DNA from: Listeria innocua
Lineage (GTDB): Bacteria > Bacillota > Bacilli > Lactobacillales > Listeriaceae
Reading direction: 5' to 3'
Length of the DNA stretch: 64,000 nt
Assembly (NCBI RefSeq): GCF_028596125.1
Contig: NZ_CP117229.1
Coordinates: 1,658,001 to 1,722,000 of the forward strand
This document shows positions 37,594 through 47,056 of this stretch, in pieces. The translations under genes were made by a program, and so were the position numbers. Position 1 is the first letter of the stretch. Each line of letters starts with the position of its first letter. The notes below the pieces were generated by a model. It ran no database searches. It was not told the DNA's origin and saw only the letters and a list, made by a program, of their open reading frames with translations.

Positions 37594-38487
37594 ATGAAAC
37601 AATTTTTAAATAAAAACACACCCTATTTGTTTATATCGCCAGCACTGTTTTTACTTCTTCTGTTTTCCCTACTTCCGATTTTGCTTGCTTTTGTCATTAG
37701 TTTTACGGACATTGATTTAGTCGGGCTTGCCGATTACTCTAAAATTAACTTTGTTGGTGTGGACAATTACGTCAATATTATGCAAGACCCGGTATTTTTA
37801 AAATCTATTTTTAACACGCTTTTCTATGTAGTTATTGGCGTTCCACTGGTTATCGTTTGCTCGCTTGGTATTGCGCTTATGATTAACTTTTCGCAAGCAA
37901 AGATTTTCCAATTTTTCCGGTTAATTTTCTATACTCCTTCAATTACAAACGTTGTCGCTGTAGCCGTTGTTTGGAGTTACTTATATAATCCGCGCTTTGG
38001 TTTACTTAACTATTTGCTTTCGTTTTTAGACTTAGGACCAGTTCCATGGTTACAAGACCCTACTATTGCGAAATTATCACTGATTATCCTAGCTGTTTGG
38101 CGAGCAATCGGTGTAAATATGATTATTTTCTTAGCCGCGCTTCAAGGCATTCCACGTGAATACTACGAAGCAGCCTCACTTGACGGAGCAAATAGCCGCC
38201 AACAATTATTTAAAATTACTGTTCCAATGCTTCGTTTCGCGATTTTCTTTGTAACAGTTACAACGATGATTGGTTGGTTACAATTCTTCGAGGAACCGTT
38301 CGTTATGACAGAAGGTGGACCACTTGATAGTACAAACTCTGTCGCCCTCTTTATCTATCAAAACGGTTTCCAATTAAGTAAATTTGGTTATGCCGCTGCT
38401 GGGTCGTTCATCTTGTTTATCGCGATTATTATTATCACGATTATTCAATTCCGAATTCAGCGCAAAAATAATGACGGGGATATTTAA
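37594..38487 (+). CDS. Sugar ABC transporter permease, MalF type
   Basis: A 297-residue membrane protein with six helices and the binding-protein-dependent permease loop EYYEAASLDGANSRQQLFKITVPML, which contacts the ATPase. It is the first permease of the importer; the ribosome site is weak (GGATGTT). The partner permease follows after 17 bases. No ATPase gene is in the operon, so a shared MsmX-type ATPase from elsewhere must energise it. Confidence 0.9.
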   Translation: MKQFLNKNTPYLFISPALFLLLLFSLLPILLAFVISFTDIDLVGLADYSKINFVGVDNYVNIMQDPVFLKSIFNTLFYVVIGVPLVIVCSLGIALMINFSQAKIFQFFRLIFYTPSITNVVAVAVVWSYLYNPRFGLLNYLLSFLDLGPVPWLQDPTIAKLSLIILAVWRAIGVNMIIFLAALQGIPREYYEAASLDGANSRQQLFKITVPMLRFAIFFVTVTTMIGWLQFFEEPFVMTEGGPLDSTNSVALFIYQNGFQLSKFGYAAAGSFILFIAIIIITIIQFRIQRKNNDGDI

Positions 38488-38504
38488 GAGAGGAGTGTTT
38501 ATAA

Positions 38505-39335
38505 ATGAATCAATATAGACAAAAGTCGCGCGGCGCTCAAATTGCCGTAATTACAATTTTAACAGTTGGCGGATTCTTTATGATTTTACCGTTCATTTGG
38601 ATGGTTCTCTCCTCTTTGAAAACGGATGCTGAAATTTTAAAAATCCCACCTACTATTTGGCCAGAAACTTTTACACTAGATAATTTCACCAAACTATTTA
38701 CCGAAATGGACTTTGCTATTTACTTAAAAAATACGTTAATCATTGTATTCTTCTCGTTTTTCGGTTTATTTTTAAATGCGATGGCGGGTTACGGCTTTGC
38801 TAAATTTAAATTTAAAGGGAAAAACAAGTTATTTTATCTTGTCCTTGCTACAATGATGATTCCAGGACAAGTAACAATGATTCCGGTTTACTTGCTGCTT
38901 AATGCGGCTGGATTAACGAATACGATGACAGGTATTGTGCTTCCAGGGCTTGTTGGCGCATTCGGGATTTTCTTATTCCGTCAATTTATGTCCACCATAT
39001 CCGATGATTTACTCGAAGCAGCAAGACTTGATGGCGCTAGTGAATTTTATATTTTCTGGCGGATAGTTATTCCGATTTCCCGCCCTGTGCTTGCGGTACA
39101 AGGTATTCTTACATTCATCGCCGGTTGGAACTCCTTCTTATGGCCGTTAATCATTGCCAACGACGAAAAATTCTATACCCTATCAGTCGGTCTTCAATTA
39201 TTAAAAGGACAATACGGCAGCAACTATGCTTTACAAATGGCCGGAGCAACTTTCATGGTCATTCCAATCATCTTGATTTTCATGACATTCCAAAAGTACA
39301 TTTTAAAAGGATTCAATGTTTCAGGAATGAAATAA
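38505..39335 (+). CDS. Sugar ABC transporter permease, MalG type
   Basis: A 276-residue membrane protein with six helices; the conserved cytoplasmic loop is LLEAARLDGASEFYIFWRIVIPISRP. GAGAGGAG precedes the ATG. It pairs with the upstream MalF-type permease to make the channel for beta-1,2-oligoglucans. It is the last gene of the importer operon and ends before a bidirectional terminator. Confidence 0.9.
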   Translation: MNQYRQKSRGAQIAVITILTVGGFFMILPFIWMVLSSLKTDAEILKIPPTIWPETFTLDNFTKLFTEMDFAIYLKNTLIIVFFSFFGLFLNAMAGYGFAKFKFKGKNKLFYLVLATMMIPGQVTMIPVYLLLNAAGLTNTMTGIVLPGLVGAFGIFLFRQFMSTISDDLLEAARLDGASEFYIFWRIVIPISRPVLAVQGILTFIAGWNSFLWPLIIANDEKFYTLSVGLQLLKGQYGSNYALQMAGATFMVIPIILIFMTFQKYILKGFNVSGMK

Positions 39336-39342
39336 TTGATCC

Positions 39343-39378
39343 AAAAAGAGCTTACCCTGTTTAGGATAAGCTCTTTTT
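39343..39378. terminator. Bidirectional terminator, importer / gltD
   Basis: Stem AAAAAGAGCTTAC-CC / GGATAAGCTCTTTTT around loop TGTTTA, T tract on both strands; separates convergent genes ending at 39335 and 39381. Confidence 0.85.
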
Positions 39379-39380
39379 TA

Positions 39381-40850
39381 TTATGGTAAAAATGTTTCTC
39401 CCATCAAGTAAAAGTCTACTTCACGCGCTGCTTCTCTTCCTTCTGCAATCGCGGTTACAACTAAACTTTGACCGTGACGTGCATCCCCGCAAGCGAACAC
39501 GCCCTCTTCACTAGTGCGATAAAATCCTTTAGCAGCGTCAATTGTATGGCGCTCTGTTTTTCCTACACCGAAATTAGTAAATATATCTTCTGTCGTACCA
39601 GCAAAACCAATAGCGATTAAAACCATATCTACTTCAAAATATTTCTCGCTACCTTCTACAGGCGTATATTGTCTCGTCTCTTTATCTTCTGTAACTTCTA
39701 CCGTGTGAAGCCCAACAAGATTTCCTGCTGCATCTTTTTCGAAAGAAGTAGTATTGATGAGATACTCACGTGGATCTCTGCCGTACACTGCTTCTGCTTC
39801 TTCATGCGCATAATCCATTTTGAAAACACGTGGATATTGTGGCCATGGATTTTCACCGTTTCTTAATTCGGGTAATTTATCTTGAATACCGAATTGGTAA
39901 ATACTTTTAGCCCCTTGTCTAAGCGCAGTTGCCACACAGTCAGCACCTGTATCTCCGCCGCCAATAATAACAACATTTTTATCTTTAGCAGAAAGAGTTT
40001 GAACTCCGCCATTATCTAAATTATCGCGCGTGCTTTGTGTCAAATACGGAACGGCGAAGTGAATCCCAGCCGCATCACGTCCAGCAAGCGGAATATCTCG
40101 TGCATTACCAGCCCCAGTCGCAAGAACAATCGAATCATATTCAGCGCGCAGTTCAGCAAAAGTAACATCTGTACCTGCCGCAACACCTGTTACAAATTCA
40201 ATTCCTTCTTCCGCCATCAAGTTCACTCGGCGTGTCACTTGTTCTTTTTCTAGTTTCATAGTTGGAATACCATACATCAATAAGCCACCAATTCGATCAC
40301 TTTTCTCGATGACTGTCACACTATGACCAGCTTTATTTAATTGATCGGCACAGGCAAGTCCAGCTGGCCCAGAGCCAATCACAGCAATACGTTTACCAGT
40401 ACGTTTCTTAGGAGGTTGGGGTTTAATCCAACCTTCCTCAAAACCACGATCAATAATTGCTTTTTCAATTGATTTAATGCCGACAGCAGGTTCGGAAATA
40501 GCTACCGTACAACCACCCTCACACGGGGCTGGACAAATTCTACCAGTAAACTCTGGAAAATTGTTTGTTTTAAGAAGCAGTTGTAACGCTTCATACCAGT
40601 CACCCCGATAAACGGCATCGTTCCACTCGGGAATTAAATTATGCAGCGGACAGCCTGACACACCATTTTTAATTTCCATTCCTACACTACAAAATGGCAC
40701 ACCACAATCCATACAGCGAGCGGCTTGTAAAGTTAAATCTGCTACCGGCATCGGTAAACTATATTCATTCCAGTCACGCGTCCGACTTTTCGGATCACGT
40801 CCTGGCGAAGGAATTCGATCATATTCCATAAATCCAGTTGCTTTTCCCAT
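39381..40850 (-). CDS. gltD: Glutamate synthase (NADPH) small subunit
   Basis: A 489-residue flavoprotein that feeds electrons from NADPH through FAD and iron-sulfur clusters to the large subunit. The N-terminal domain carries the cluster cysteines (CMDCGVPFC, GCPLHNLIPEWND, CPAPCEGGCT); then the FAD motif IGSGPAGLACADQLNKAGH (from about 152) and the NADPH motif VVIIGGGDTGADCV. The last block ACGDARHGQSLVVTAIAEGR closes the FAD site. It follows gltB after 14 bases on the same transcript. Confidence 0.95.
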   Translation of the reverse strand: MGKATGFMEYDRIPSPGRDPKSRTRDWNEYSLPMPVADLTLQAARCMDCGVPFCSVGMEIKNGVSGCPLHNLIPEWNDAVYRGDWYEALQLLLKTNNFPEFTGRICPAPCEGGCTVAISEPAVGIKSIEKAIIDRGFEEGWIKPQPPKKRTGKRIAVIGSGPAGLACADQLNKAGHSVTVIEKSDRIGGLLMYGIPTMKLEKEQVTRRVNLMAEEGIEFVTGVAAGTDVTFAELRAEYDSIVLATGAGNARDIPLAGRDAAGIHFAVPYLTQSTRDNLDNGGVQTLSAKDKNVVIIGGGDTGADCVATALRQGAKSIYQFGIQDKLPELRNGENPWPQYPRVFKMDYAHEEAEAVYGRDPREYLINTTSFEKDAAGNLVGLHTVEVTEDKETRQYTPVEGSEKYFEVDMVLIAIGFAGTTEDIFTNFGVGKTERHTIDAAKGFYRTSEEGVFACGDARHGQSLVVTAIAEGREAAREVDFYLMGETFLP

Positions 40851-40864
40851 GCTTTCACTCCTCT

Positions 40865-43800
40865 CTATTTCGCCACTCCGGCAATTAATTTTCCGTCTTT
40901 ATGTTCATAAAAAGCTTGTAATTCTGCTTCATCATGTGTTTTTCCAGTTTGTTCTAGTGAAGTTATTCTTGTTAACATCATTTCATATTCATTCGGGATA
41001 ACGAAAATAAAATTCGCTTTTTCATCTTCCCAGTTGCTAAGAATTTCTTGTGCAAACTCGCTTCGAGTAAGGTTAGCATGTTGCTCGATTAACTGTTTTA
41101 GTTTAGCTAATTCTGGTGCAGATAACGTAGACCTACTGTTAACAAGTTCATGGTTGATTTTTGTAGTTGTTTCTTGGCTGTTTTTCGTGTAAATGTATGC
41201 AACTCCACCAGACATCCCAGCTGCAAAGTTCTCGCCGATTTCTCCGAGAATAACTACCGTCCCGCCAGTCATATATTCACAACCATTATCGCCAATGCCT
41301 TCCACTACAGCTGTTGCACCACTATTACGAACGGCAAACCGTGCACCTGCTTTTCCGTGCATATACGCATGCCCTCCCGTTGCCCCGTATAGCGTTACGT
41401 TCCCAACAATCGCGGAGTCATGAGCTTTAATTGGCGTTCTATGATCTGGACTTACAATTAATTTACCGCCAGAAAGTCCTTTTCCGAAGTAGTCATTAGC
41501 GTCACCATGAATTCGAAGCGTCATACCAAGTGGAGTATAAGCGCCAAAACTTTGACCTGCTGATCCGACAAAATCAAGTGAAATGGTGTCTTCAGGTAAC
41601 CCTACCGCACCATATTTTTTACTTATAAAGGAGCCTGCAATCGTACCAATTGCGCGGTCAACGTTTCGTACTGCGAAAGTTCCAGTTACCTTTTCACCGT
41701 TTTCGAGTGCCGGTTTAATTAATGGAACAATTTCTCGCATATCTAGCGTTTGATCGATTTTGTGGTCTTGCTGTTTCGTACAGTATTGGACTTGATTTTT
41801 ATAAAAGTCATCGCTGTAAAGCATATTCGAAAAGTCGATATATTTCGCTTTCCAGTGCGCTTCTTTTTTCTCATGGGTTGTTAAAAACTCTTTATGACCA
41901 ATAATTTCTGTTAGACTTCTAAATCCAAGCTCAGCCATCATTTCGCGCATTTCTGCAACAATAAAATGGAAAAAGTTAACCACATAATCTGCTGAACCAT
42001 TGAATTTTTTACGAAGCTCAGGATTTTGCGTTGCTACCCCAACTGGACATGTATCTAAATGACAAACACGCATCATAACACAGCCTAGCGTTACAAGTGG
42101 CGCAGTTGCGAACCCAAATTCTTCTGCACCAAGCATAGCAGCAACTAAAACGTCTTTCCCGGTCATTAGTTTTCCGTCTGTTTCAACGACAACTTTATTT
42201 CTCAAACCGTTCAGCAGTAATGTTTGGTGAGTTTCAGCTAAACCGATTTCCCACGGCACACCTGCATGACGGATACTTGTTCTTGCCGCTGCCCCGGTTC
42301 CGCCTTCATAGCCACTTACTAAAATGACATCAGCATTTCCTTTAGCAACCCCAGCAGCAATCGTTCCAATCCCTGTTTTCGAAACTAATTTTACGTTTAC
42401 ACGCGCATTTTGGTTAGCGTTTTTTAAGTCGAAAATTAGTTGCGATAAATCTTCAATTGAATAAATATCATGATGCGGTGGTGGTGAAATGAGGCCAACC
42501 CCTGTTGTGGAACCACGTGTTTTGGAAATCCATGGATAAACTTTTTTCCCAGGTAAATGTCCGCCTTCACCAGGTTTTGCCCCTTGAGCCATCTTGATTT
42601 GGAGTTCCTCTGCATTGACCAAATAATGACTTGTTACGCCAAAACGTCCAGAAGCGATTTGTTTTATAGCACTTCTACGCCAATCTCCATTTTCATCTGG
42701 CGTAAAGCGGTTCGGGTTTTCGCCGCCTTCTCCACTATTACTTTTGCCGCCAATACGGTTCATCGCGATAGCAAGTGCCTCATGAGCTTCTTGACTAATC
42801 GAACCATAAGACATCGCGCCAGACTTAAATCGCTTGAAAATCGACTCCGCAGGCTCTACCTCATCTAAAGGAATCGGCTTGCGGTCGCTTGTAAATGTTA
42901 ATAACCCTCTTAAAAAGGCATTACTTTGATTTTGCATTAAATCCGAATATAAATTGTATGTTTCTCGGTCATTTTCACGCGTAGCTTGTTGTAAAGAATG
43001 GATCGCAAGTGGATTATATACGTGATATTCTCCATTTGAACGCCACTGATACTCTCCGCCTGTATTAAGCGTGAAACTTTGGTAGCCAATATCATGATAT
43101 GCTTCACGGTGACGCAACCAAGCTTCTTGAGCGATAACTTCTAGTGGAATACCACCAATTTGTGAGGCAGTACCCGGAAAATAAGTGTTAATTACTTCGT
43201 CGCCAATTCCGATTGCTTCAAAAATCTGTGCCCCACGATAACTTTGAACGGTAGAAATCCCCATTTTCGACATGATTTTTAAAATTCCATCGGTAATTGC
43301 TTCAATATAACGACTTTCCGCCTCATCTAGCGTGAAGCCTTTAATGCGCCCTTCTTTAATTAAGCCATCAAAAGTATCAATTGCTAAACTTGGGAATACA
43401 GCATCCGCCCCGTAACCAATTAACAGTGCACATTGATGAACGTCTCTTGCTTCTGCTGTTTTTACGATAATACTTACTTTCGTCCGCGTTCCTGCTTTTA
43501 CTAAATGATGATGCAAACCACTAACAGCTAATAATGCTGGAATACCAATCCACTCTGCATTCACGCCATCATCTGATAAAACTAGCAATTCTGCCCCGTT
43601 CGCGATTTTTTTATCAGCTGCTTCAAATAATTCTTCCAAACATGCTTCTAATCCATCCCGCTCTTCCGCCTTAAATAAAATCGGTAAAGTAACAGTTGGT
43701 TTAGCAAATTTTGTTTGTAAGGTGAGAGCAGCAAATTCTTTTCGAGATAAAATAGGCGTTTTTAAGCGAATTCGATTAGCATTTTTCGCAGTTGGATTTA

Positions 43801-45457
43801 AAATATTCCCCTCATCACCAAGTAGCGTCATCGCCGAGGTAACAGTTTCTTCGCGTATACCATCAATTGGCGGATTCGTTACTTGCGCAAACAGTTGTTT
43901 AAAGTAATTAAACAATACTTGGGGGCGCTGACTCAATACTGCAAGCGGTGCATCATACCCCATTGCGCCCATCGGATCTTTTTTCTCTGTGACCATAGGA
44001 ATCAAAATTTTATTTAATTCATCTTGCGTATAACCAAATGCACGTTGTTTTTTGAAACGCTCTGACTTATCCATCGACTCATAACGTAAATCAGCTGTAA
44101 CTAAGTCAGCAATCTCTGACATCTCTAAATCTAGCCATTCACGATACGGTTTTTCAGTTGTTAGTTCATCTTTAAGTTCAGAATCAGTGACAATTCGTCC
44201 CGCTTCTAAATCAATCAGCAACATCGTTCCCGCGCCAACCGTTTCTTTACGAATTACCTCACTTGGATCTACTGGCACGACGCCTGTTTCCGATGAGTAA
44301 ATGATTGTATGATCTTTTGTTTCATAATAACGTGCTGGGCGTAACCCATTTCTATCCAAAATAGTGCCGATAACACGTCCATTTGTAAATGAAATCGATG
44401 TTGGTCCATCCCAAGGTTCCATTAAAGTACTATGGTATTCATAAAATGCGCGTTTTGGATCTGTCATATGTGGATTTTTATCCCACGGTTCTGGAATTAG
44501 CATCATTGCCACATGAGGTAGCGAACGACCAGCCTGCACTAAAAATTCTAAAGCGTTGTCTAACGTTGCCGAGTCACTTCCGCTTTCGTCAATAACTGGT
44601 AATACTTTAACTAAATCTTTTCCAAGTAAAGCTGATTCCGCTCTTTTTTCCCGCGCTTTCATCCAGTTTACATTGCCACGTTGCGTATTAATTTCACCGT
44701 TATGAATTAAATAGCGGTATGGATGCGCCCGTTCCCAGCTAGGAAAAGTATTTGTTGAAAAACGCAAATGCACCAAAGCAAAAGCCGATACATAAGCTGG
44801 ATCTGCTAAGTCTAAGTAATATTGATTAATTTGCTCTGGTAACAGCATTCCTTTAAAAATAACTGTTCGTGTCGATAAACTTGGAACGTAAAAAGTTTCG
44901 GTAATTAGTTCAGAAGTAGCTGCAAATTTTTCGACTTGTTTTCTAATTAAATAAAGCGCTCGTTCAAAACCGGCTTCGTCCAATTCGGCATTTTTCTGAA
45001 TAAATAATTGATACATTGCAGGCTCTGTTTTTCTAGCTCCGGCACCGACTTTTGTAACATCAGTTGGAAGTTTACGCCAACCTAGAAACGTTTGGCCTTC
45101 GCTTGCAATTAGTTTTTCTGTTTCTGACATTAAACATTCGCGCTGAGCTTTATTTTGAGGGAAATTAAACATCCCAACAGCATAATGATATTTTTCTGGT
45201 AGCGTAATGCCAAGCTTGCTACATTCACGCCGGAAGAAAGAGTCAGAAATTTCAAGCAAAATACCAGCCCCGTCACCTGTATCTCCTCCAACTTCCCCGC
45301 CGCGGTGTTTAAGCTGGCAAAGCATATGAATTCCTTGTTCGACAATCTTATGAGAAGAAATCTTTTTAATATTAGCTACAAACCCAATACCACAAGCATC
45401 ATGCTCATTCTCTGGATTATACAGGCCGTGTTTTTTTGGCAAATTTGTTTGTTTCAT
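40865..45457 (-). CDS. gltB: Glutamate synthase (NADPH) large subunit
   Basis: A 1530-residue enzyme that makes two glutamate from glutamine and 2-oxoglutarate. A propeptide precedes catalytic Cys22 (HDACGIGF), the N-terminal nucleophile after processing. The glutaminase domain runs to about 430, the central domain to 790, the FMN-binding synthase domain to about 1200 with GAKPGEGGHLPGKKV, the 3Fe-4S cysteines in CVMMRVCHLDTCPVG, and the C-terminal beta-helix domain with GXXGG repeats. Length is full. It is the first gene of gltBD, divergent from gltC, whose product should activate it. Confidence 0.96.
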   Translation of the reverse strand: MKQTNLPKKHGLYNPENEHDACGIGFVANIKKISSHKIVEQGIHMLCQLKHRGGEVGGDTGDGAGILLEISDSFFRRECSKLGITLPEKYHYAVGMFNFPQNKAQRECLMSETEKLIASEGQTFLGWRKLPTDVTKVGAGARKTEPAMYQLFIQKNAELDEAGFERALYLIRKQVEKFAATSELITETFYVPSLSTRTVIFKGMLLPEQINQYYLDLADPAYVSAFALVHLRFSTNTFPSWERAHPYRYLIHNGEINTQRGNVNWMKAREKRAESALLGKDLVKVLPVIDESGSDSATLDNALEFLVQAGRSLPHVAMMLIPEPWDKNPHMTDPKRAFYEYHSTLMEPWDGPTSISFTNGRVIGTILDRNGLRPARYYETKDHTIIYSSETGVVPVDPSEVIRKETVGAGTMLLIDLEAGRIVTDSELKDELTTEKPYREWLDLEMSEIADLVTADLRYESMDKSERFKKQRAFGYTQDELNKILIPMVTEKKDPMGAMGYDAPLAVLSQRPQVLFNYFKQLFAQVTNPPIDGIREETVTSAMTLLGDEGNILNPTAKNANRIRLKTPILSRKEFAALTLQTKFAKPTVTLPILFKAEERDGLEACLEELFEAADKKIANGAELLVLSDDGVNAEWIGIPALLAVSGLHHHLVKAGTRTKVSIIVKTAEARDVHQCALLIGYGADAVFPSLAIDTFDGLIKEGRIKGFTLDEAESRYIEAITDGILKIMSKMGISTVQSYRGAQIFEAIGIGDEVINTYFPGTASQIGGIPLEVIAQEAWLRHREAYHDIGYQSFTLNTGGEYQWRSNGEYHVYNPLAIHSLQQATRENDRETYNLYSDLMQNQSNAFLRGLLTFTSDRKPIPLDEVEPAESIFKRFKSGAMSYGSISQEAHEALAIAMNRIGGKSNSGEGGENPNRFTPDENGDWRRSAIKQIASGRFGVTSHYLVNAEELQIKMAQGAKPGEGGHLPGKKVYPWISKTRGSTTGVGLISPPPHHDIYSIEDLSQLIFDLKNANQNARVNVKLVSKTGIGTIAAGVAKGNADVILVSGYEGGTGAAARTSIRHAGVPWEIGLAETHQTLLLNGLRNKVVVETDGKLMTGKDVLVAAMLGAEEFGFATAPLVTLGCVMMRVCHLDTCPVGVATQNPELRKKFNGSADYVVNFFHFIVAEMREMMAELGFRSLTEIIGHKEFLTTHEKKEAHWKAKYIDFSNMLYSDDFYKNQVQYCTKQQDHKIDQTLDMREIVPLIKPALENGEKVTGTFAVRNVDRAIGTIAGSFISKKYGAVGLPEDTISLDFVGSAGQSFGAYTPLGMTLRIHGDANDYFGKGLSGGKLIVSPDHRTPIKAHDSAIVGNVTLYGATGGHAYMHGKAGARFAVRNSGATAVVEGIGDNGCEYMTGGTVVILGEIGENFAAGMSGGVAYIYTKNSQETTTKINHELVNSRSTLSAPELAKLKQLIEQHANLTRSEFAQEILSNWEDEKANFIFVIPNEYEMMLTRITSLEQTGKTHDEAELQAFYEHKDGKLIAGVAK

Positions 45458-45540
45458 CCTAACTCCTCCTCTTCAAAAACTGAATCATCCGGATGGTTTA
45501 CATCGGAATTATTCAAATTAACTGATAATTAATTGGCGAT

Positions 45541-45640
45541 CCAGCTTACCTTACATTTCTTGTAGTATCTATTTTATTCCTTTTCATTTATCGAAACAAT
45601 ATATATAATAGAATAAAACAATCTCATTTCGAGAACAATC
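45541..45640. promoter_or_regulatory. Divergent gltB/gltC promoter region with GltC-type boxes
   Basis: The 194-base gap between gltB and gltC holds overlapping back-to-back promoters: on the minus strand TTGTTT-N17-TAAAAT for gltB, on the plus strand TTTTCA-N17-TATAAT (45604-45609) for gltC. A LysR-type dyad ATCTCATTTCGAGAA lies at 45621-45635 and a related TTTCATTTATCGAAA at 45582-45596. This geometry fits gltB activation and gltC autorepression; box assignments are inferred by symmetry. Confidence 0.6.
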
Positions 45641-45651
45641 GGAGGTAAGTA

Positions 45652-46539
45652 ATGGAACTTAGACAATTAAAGTATTTCATGGAAGTAGCCCGCGTCGAGC
45701 ATATGACTAAAGCTAGCGAGAATTTGCACGTAGCCCAATCTGCCGTTAGTAGACAGATAACGAAACTAGAGGAAGAACTAGGTGTGCCTTTATTTGACCG
45801 TGTCGGTCGTAATATGCAGCTCACGAGTGTCGGTCAAGACTTCCTGAGTCAAGCTACAATCGCATTAAATGAACTACAAAAAGCCGAAGCCCTCGTAACT
45901 GAATACACCGATCCCACTAAAGGAACAGTTAGAGTCGGCCTGCCCAATTCGCTATCTACCAAAGTCTTGCCATCTGTTATTTCCACTTTCCGAGAAAAAT
46001 ATCCAGAAATCACCTACCAATTTATGGAAGGAACAAATGAAGAACTTACCGAAATGCTAGTAAATGGTGTTTTAGACATGACGTTCTTATCTCCAGTACC
46101 CGAATCTAGTGAACAAATTGAAGCCCTCCGTTTTTTTGATGAAAAATTGAAATTAATCGTCCCAACAAGTCATCATCTTGCAGAAAATTTCACTGTTTCA
46201 CTCAAGGAACTCTCTTCTGAAAAATTCGTACTTTATCCTGAAGACTTCGATTTATATAAAATCGTTACGAAAGCGGCGAATAAAAAAGGCTTCGAACCGC
46301 AAATAGCTTTTCAAAGCAGGGATTTTTATACAATTCAAGGATTGGTTGGCGCTGGTCTTGGCATTAGTATTTTACCGGAAATGATTTTAGATGGTGCGAT
46401 TTTTAAAGAAACGAAGAGTATTGCACTCCGAGATAAAGAGTTACGTCGATCTGTAGGGATTATTACGACAAAAAAACGGAACCTATCCCCTTCTGAGAAT
46501 TTGTTCCGTTCATTTATTATTTCGTTCTTTTCCAATTAA
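45652..46539 (+). CDS. gltC: LysR-family activator of glutamate synthase
   Basis: A 295-residue LysR regulator: helix-turn-helix in the first 60 residues (MELRQLKYFMEVARVEHMTKASENLHVAQSAVSRQI) and two-lobed effector domain. The opening is very close to GltC of B. subtilis, which activates gltAB when nitrogen and carbon signals call for glutamate synthesis. Its divergent position 194 bases from gltB supports this. The stop codon shares TTAATT-like bases with the convergent acetyltransferase (four bases overlap). Confidence 0.92.
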   Translation: MELRQLKYFMEVARVEHMTKASENLHVAQSAVSRQITKLEEELGVPLFDRVGRNMQLTSVGQDFLSQATIALNELQKAEALVTEYTDPTKGTVRVGLPNSLSTKVLPSVISTFREKYPEITYQFMEGTNEELTEMLVNGVLDMTFLSPVPESSEQIEALRFFDEKLKLIVPTSHHLAENFTVSLKELSSEKFVLYPEDFDLYKIVTKAANKKGFEPQIAFQSRDFYTIQGLVGAGLGISILPEMILDGAIFKETKSIALRDKELRRSVGIITTKKRNLSPSENLFRSFIISFFSN

Positions 46540-47054
46540 TTATCTTCAGAAAATGCAGCTGGGTAATGAATTGTCCCTGCTAGATTTTCTAAACTTCCAT
46601 CATACAGTTCAAGTAGCATAAAGTATTCAGATGGCACATCAAATGGTGCTGGAATCGCAAATTGATTGGAAGGAATAAATCCAAATCGCGGATAATAATC
46701 AGCATGTCCTAACACAGCAATAGCGGGATATGCTTTTTCGCGTGATAAGCGGATCCCTTCCTCCATTAAGCTTGAACCAACCCGTTTCCCCTGGTATTCT
46801 GGCAAAACGGCAAGCGGGGCAAGACCTAAAATAAATCTGCTGCGCCCAGCTGTCTCCAGTGAAATTTCACTAAACATAATATAGCCTACAATAAGCCCAT
46901 CTTCCGTTTCTGCTACAAGTGACAAACCTGGCTGATAATAATCGGATTTCCGGATATTTTGAATTAAGTCTGCTTCCACAGTTCCTTTAAAAGCTTCCTC
47001 ATTCACACGACGAATGGCCTCGTAATCTTGTGGTTGTTCTTTCCTAATAATCAT
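46536..47054 (-). CDS. GNAT-family N-acetyltransferase
   Basis: A 172-residue acetyltransferase resembling the YhbS-like branch. The acetyl-CoA loop is LGLAPLAVLPEYQGKRVGSSLMEEG, followed by the YPAIAVLGHADYYPRFGF block of this branch. Substrate unknown. Its stop codon overlaps that of gltC by four bases, with no terminator between. It starts 2 bases after the glycerol-dehydrogenase-like gene ends, on the same strand, so the two are probably co-transcribed. Confidence 0.85.
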   Translation of the reverse strand: MIIRKEQPQDYEAIRRVNEEAFKGTVEADLIQNIRKSDYYQPGLSLVAETEDGLIVGYIMFSEISLETAGRSRFILGLAPLAVLPEYQGKRVGSSLMEEGIRLSREKAYPAIAVLGHADYYPRFGFIPSNQFAIPAPFDVPSEYFMLLELYDGSLENLAGTIHYPAAFSEDN

Positions 47055-47056
47055 TT

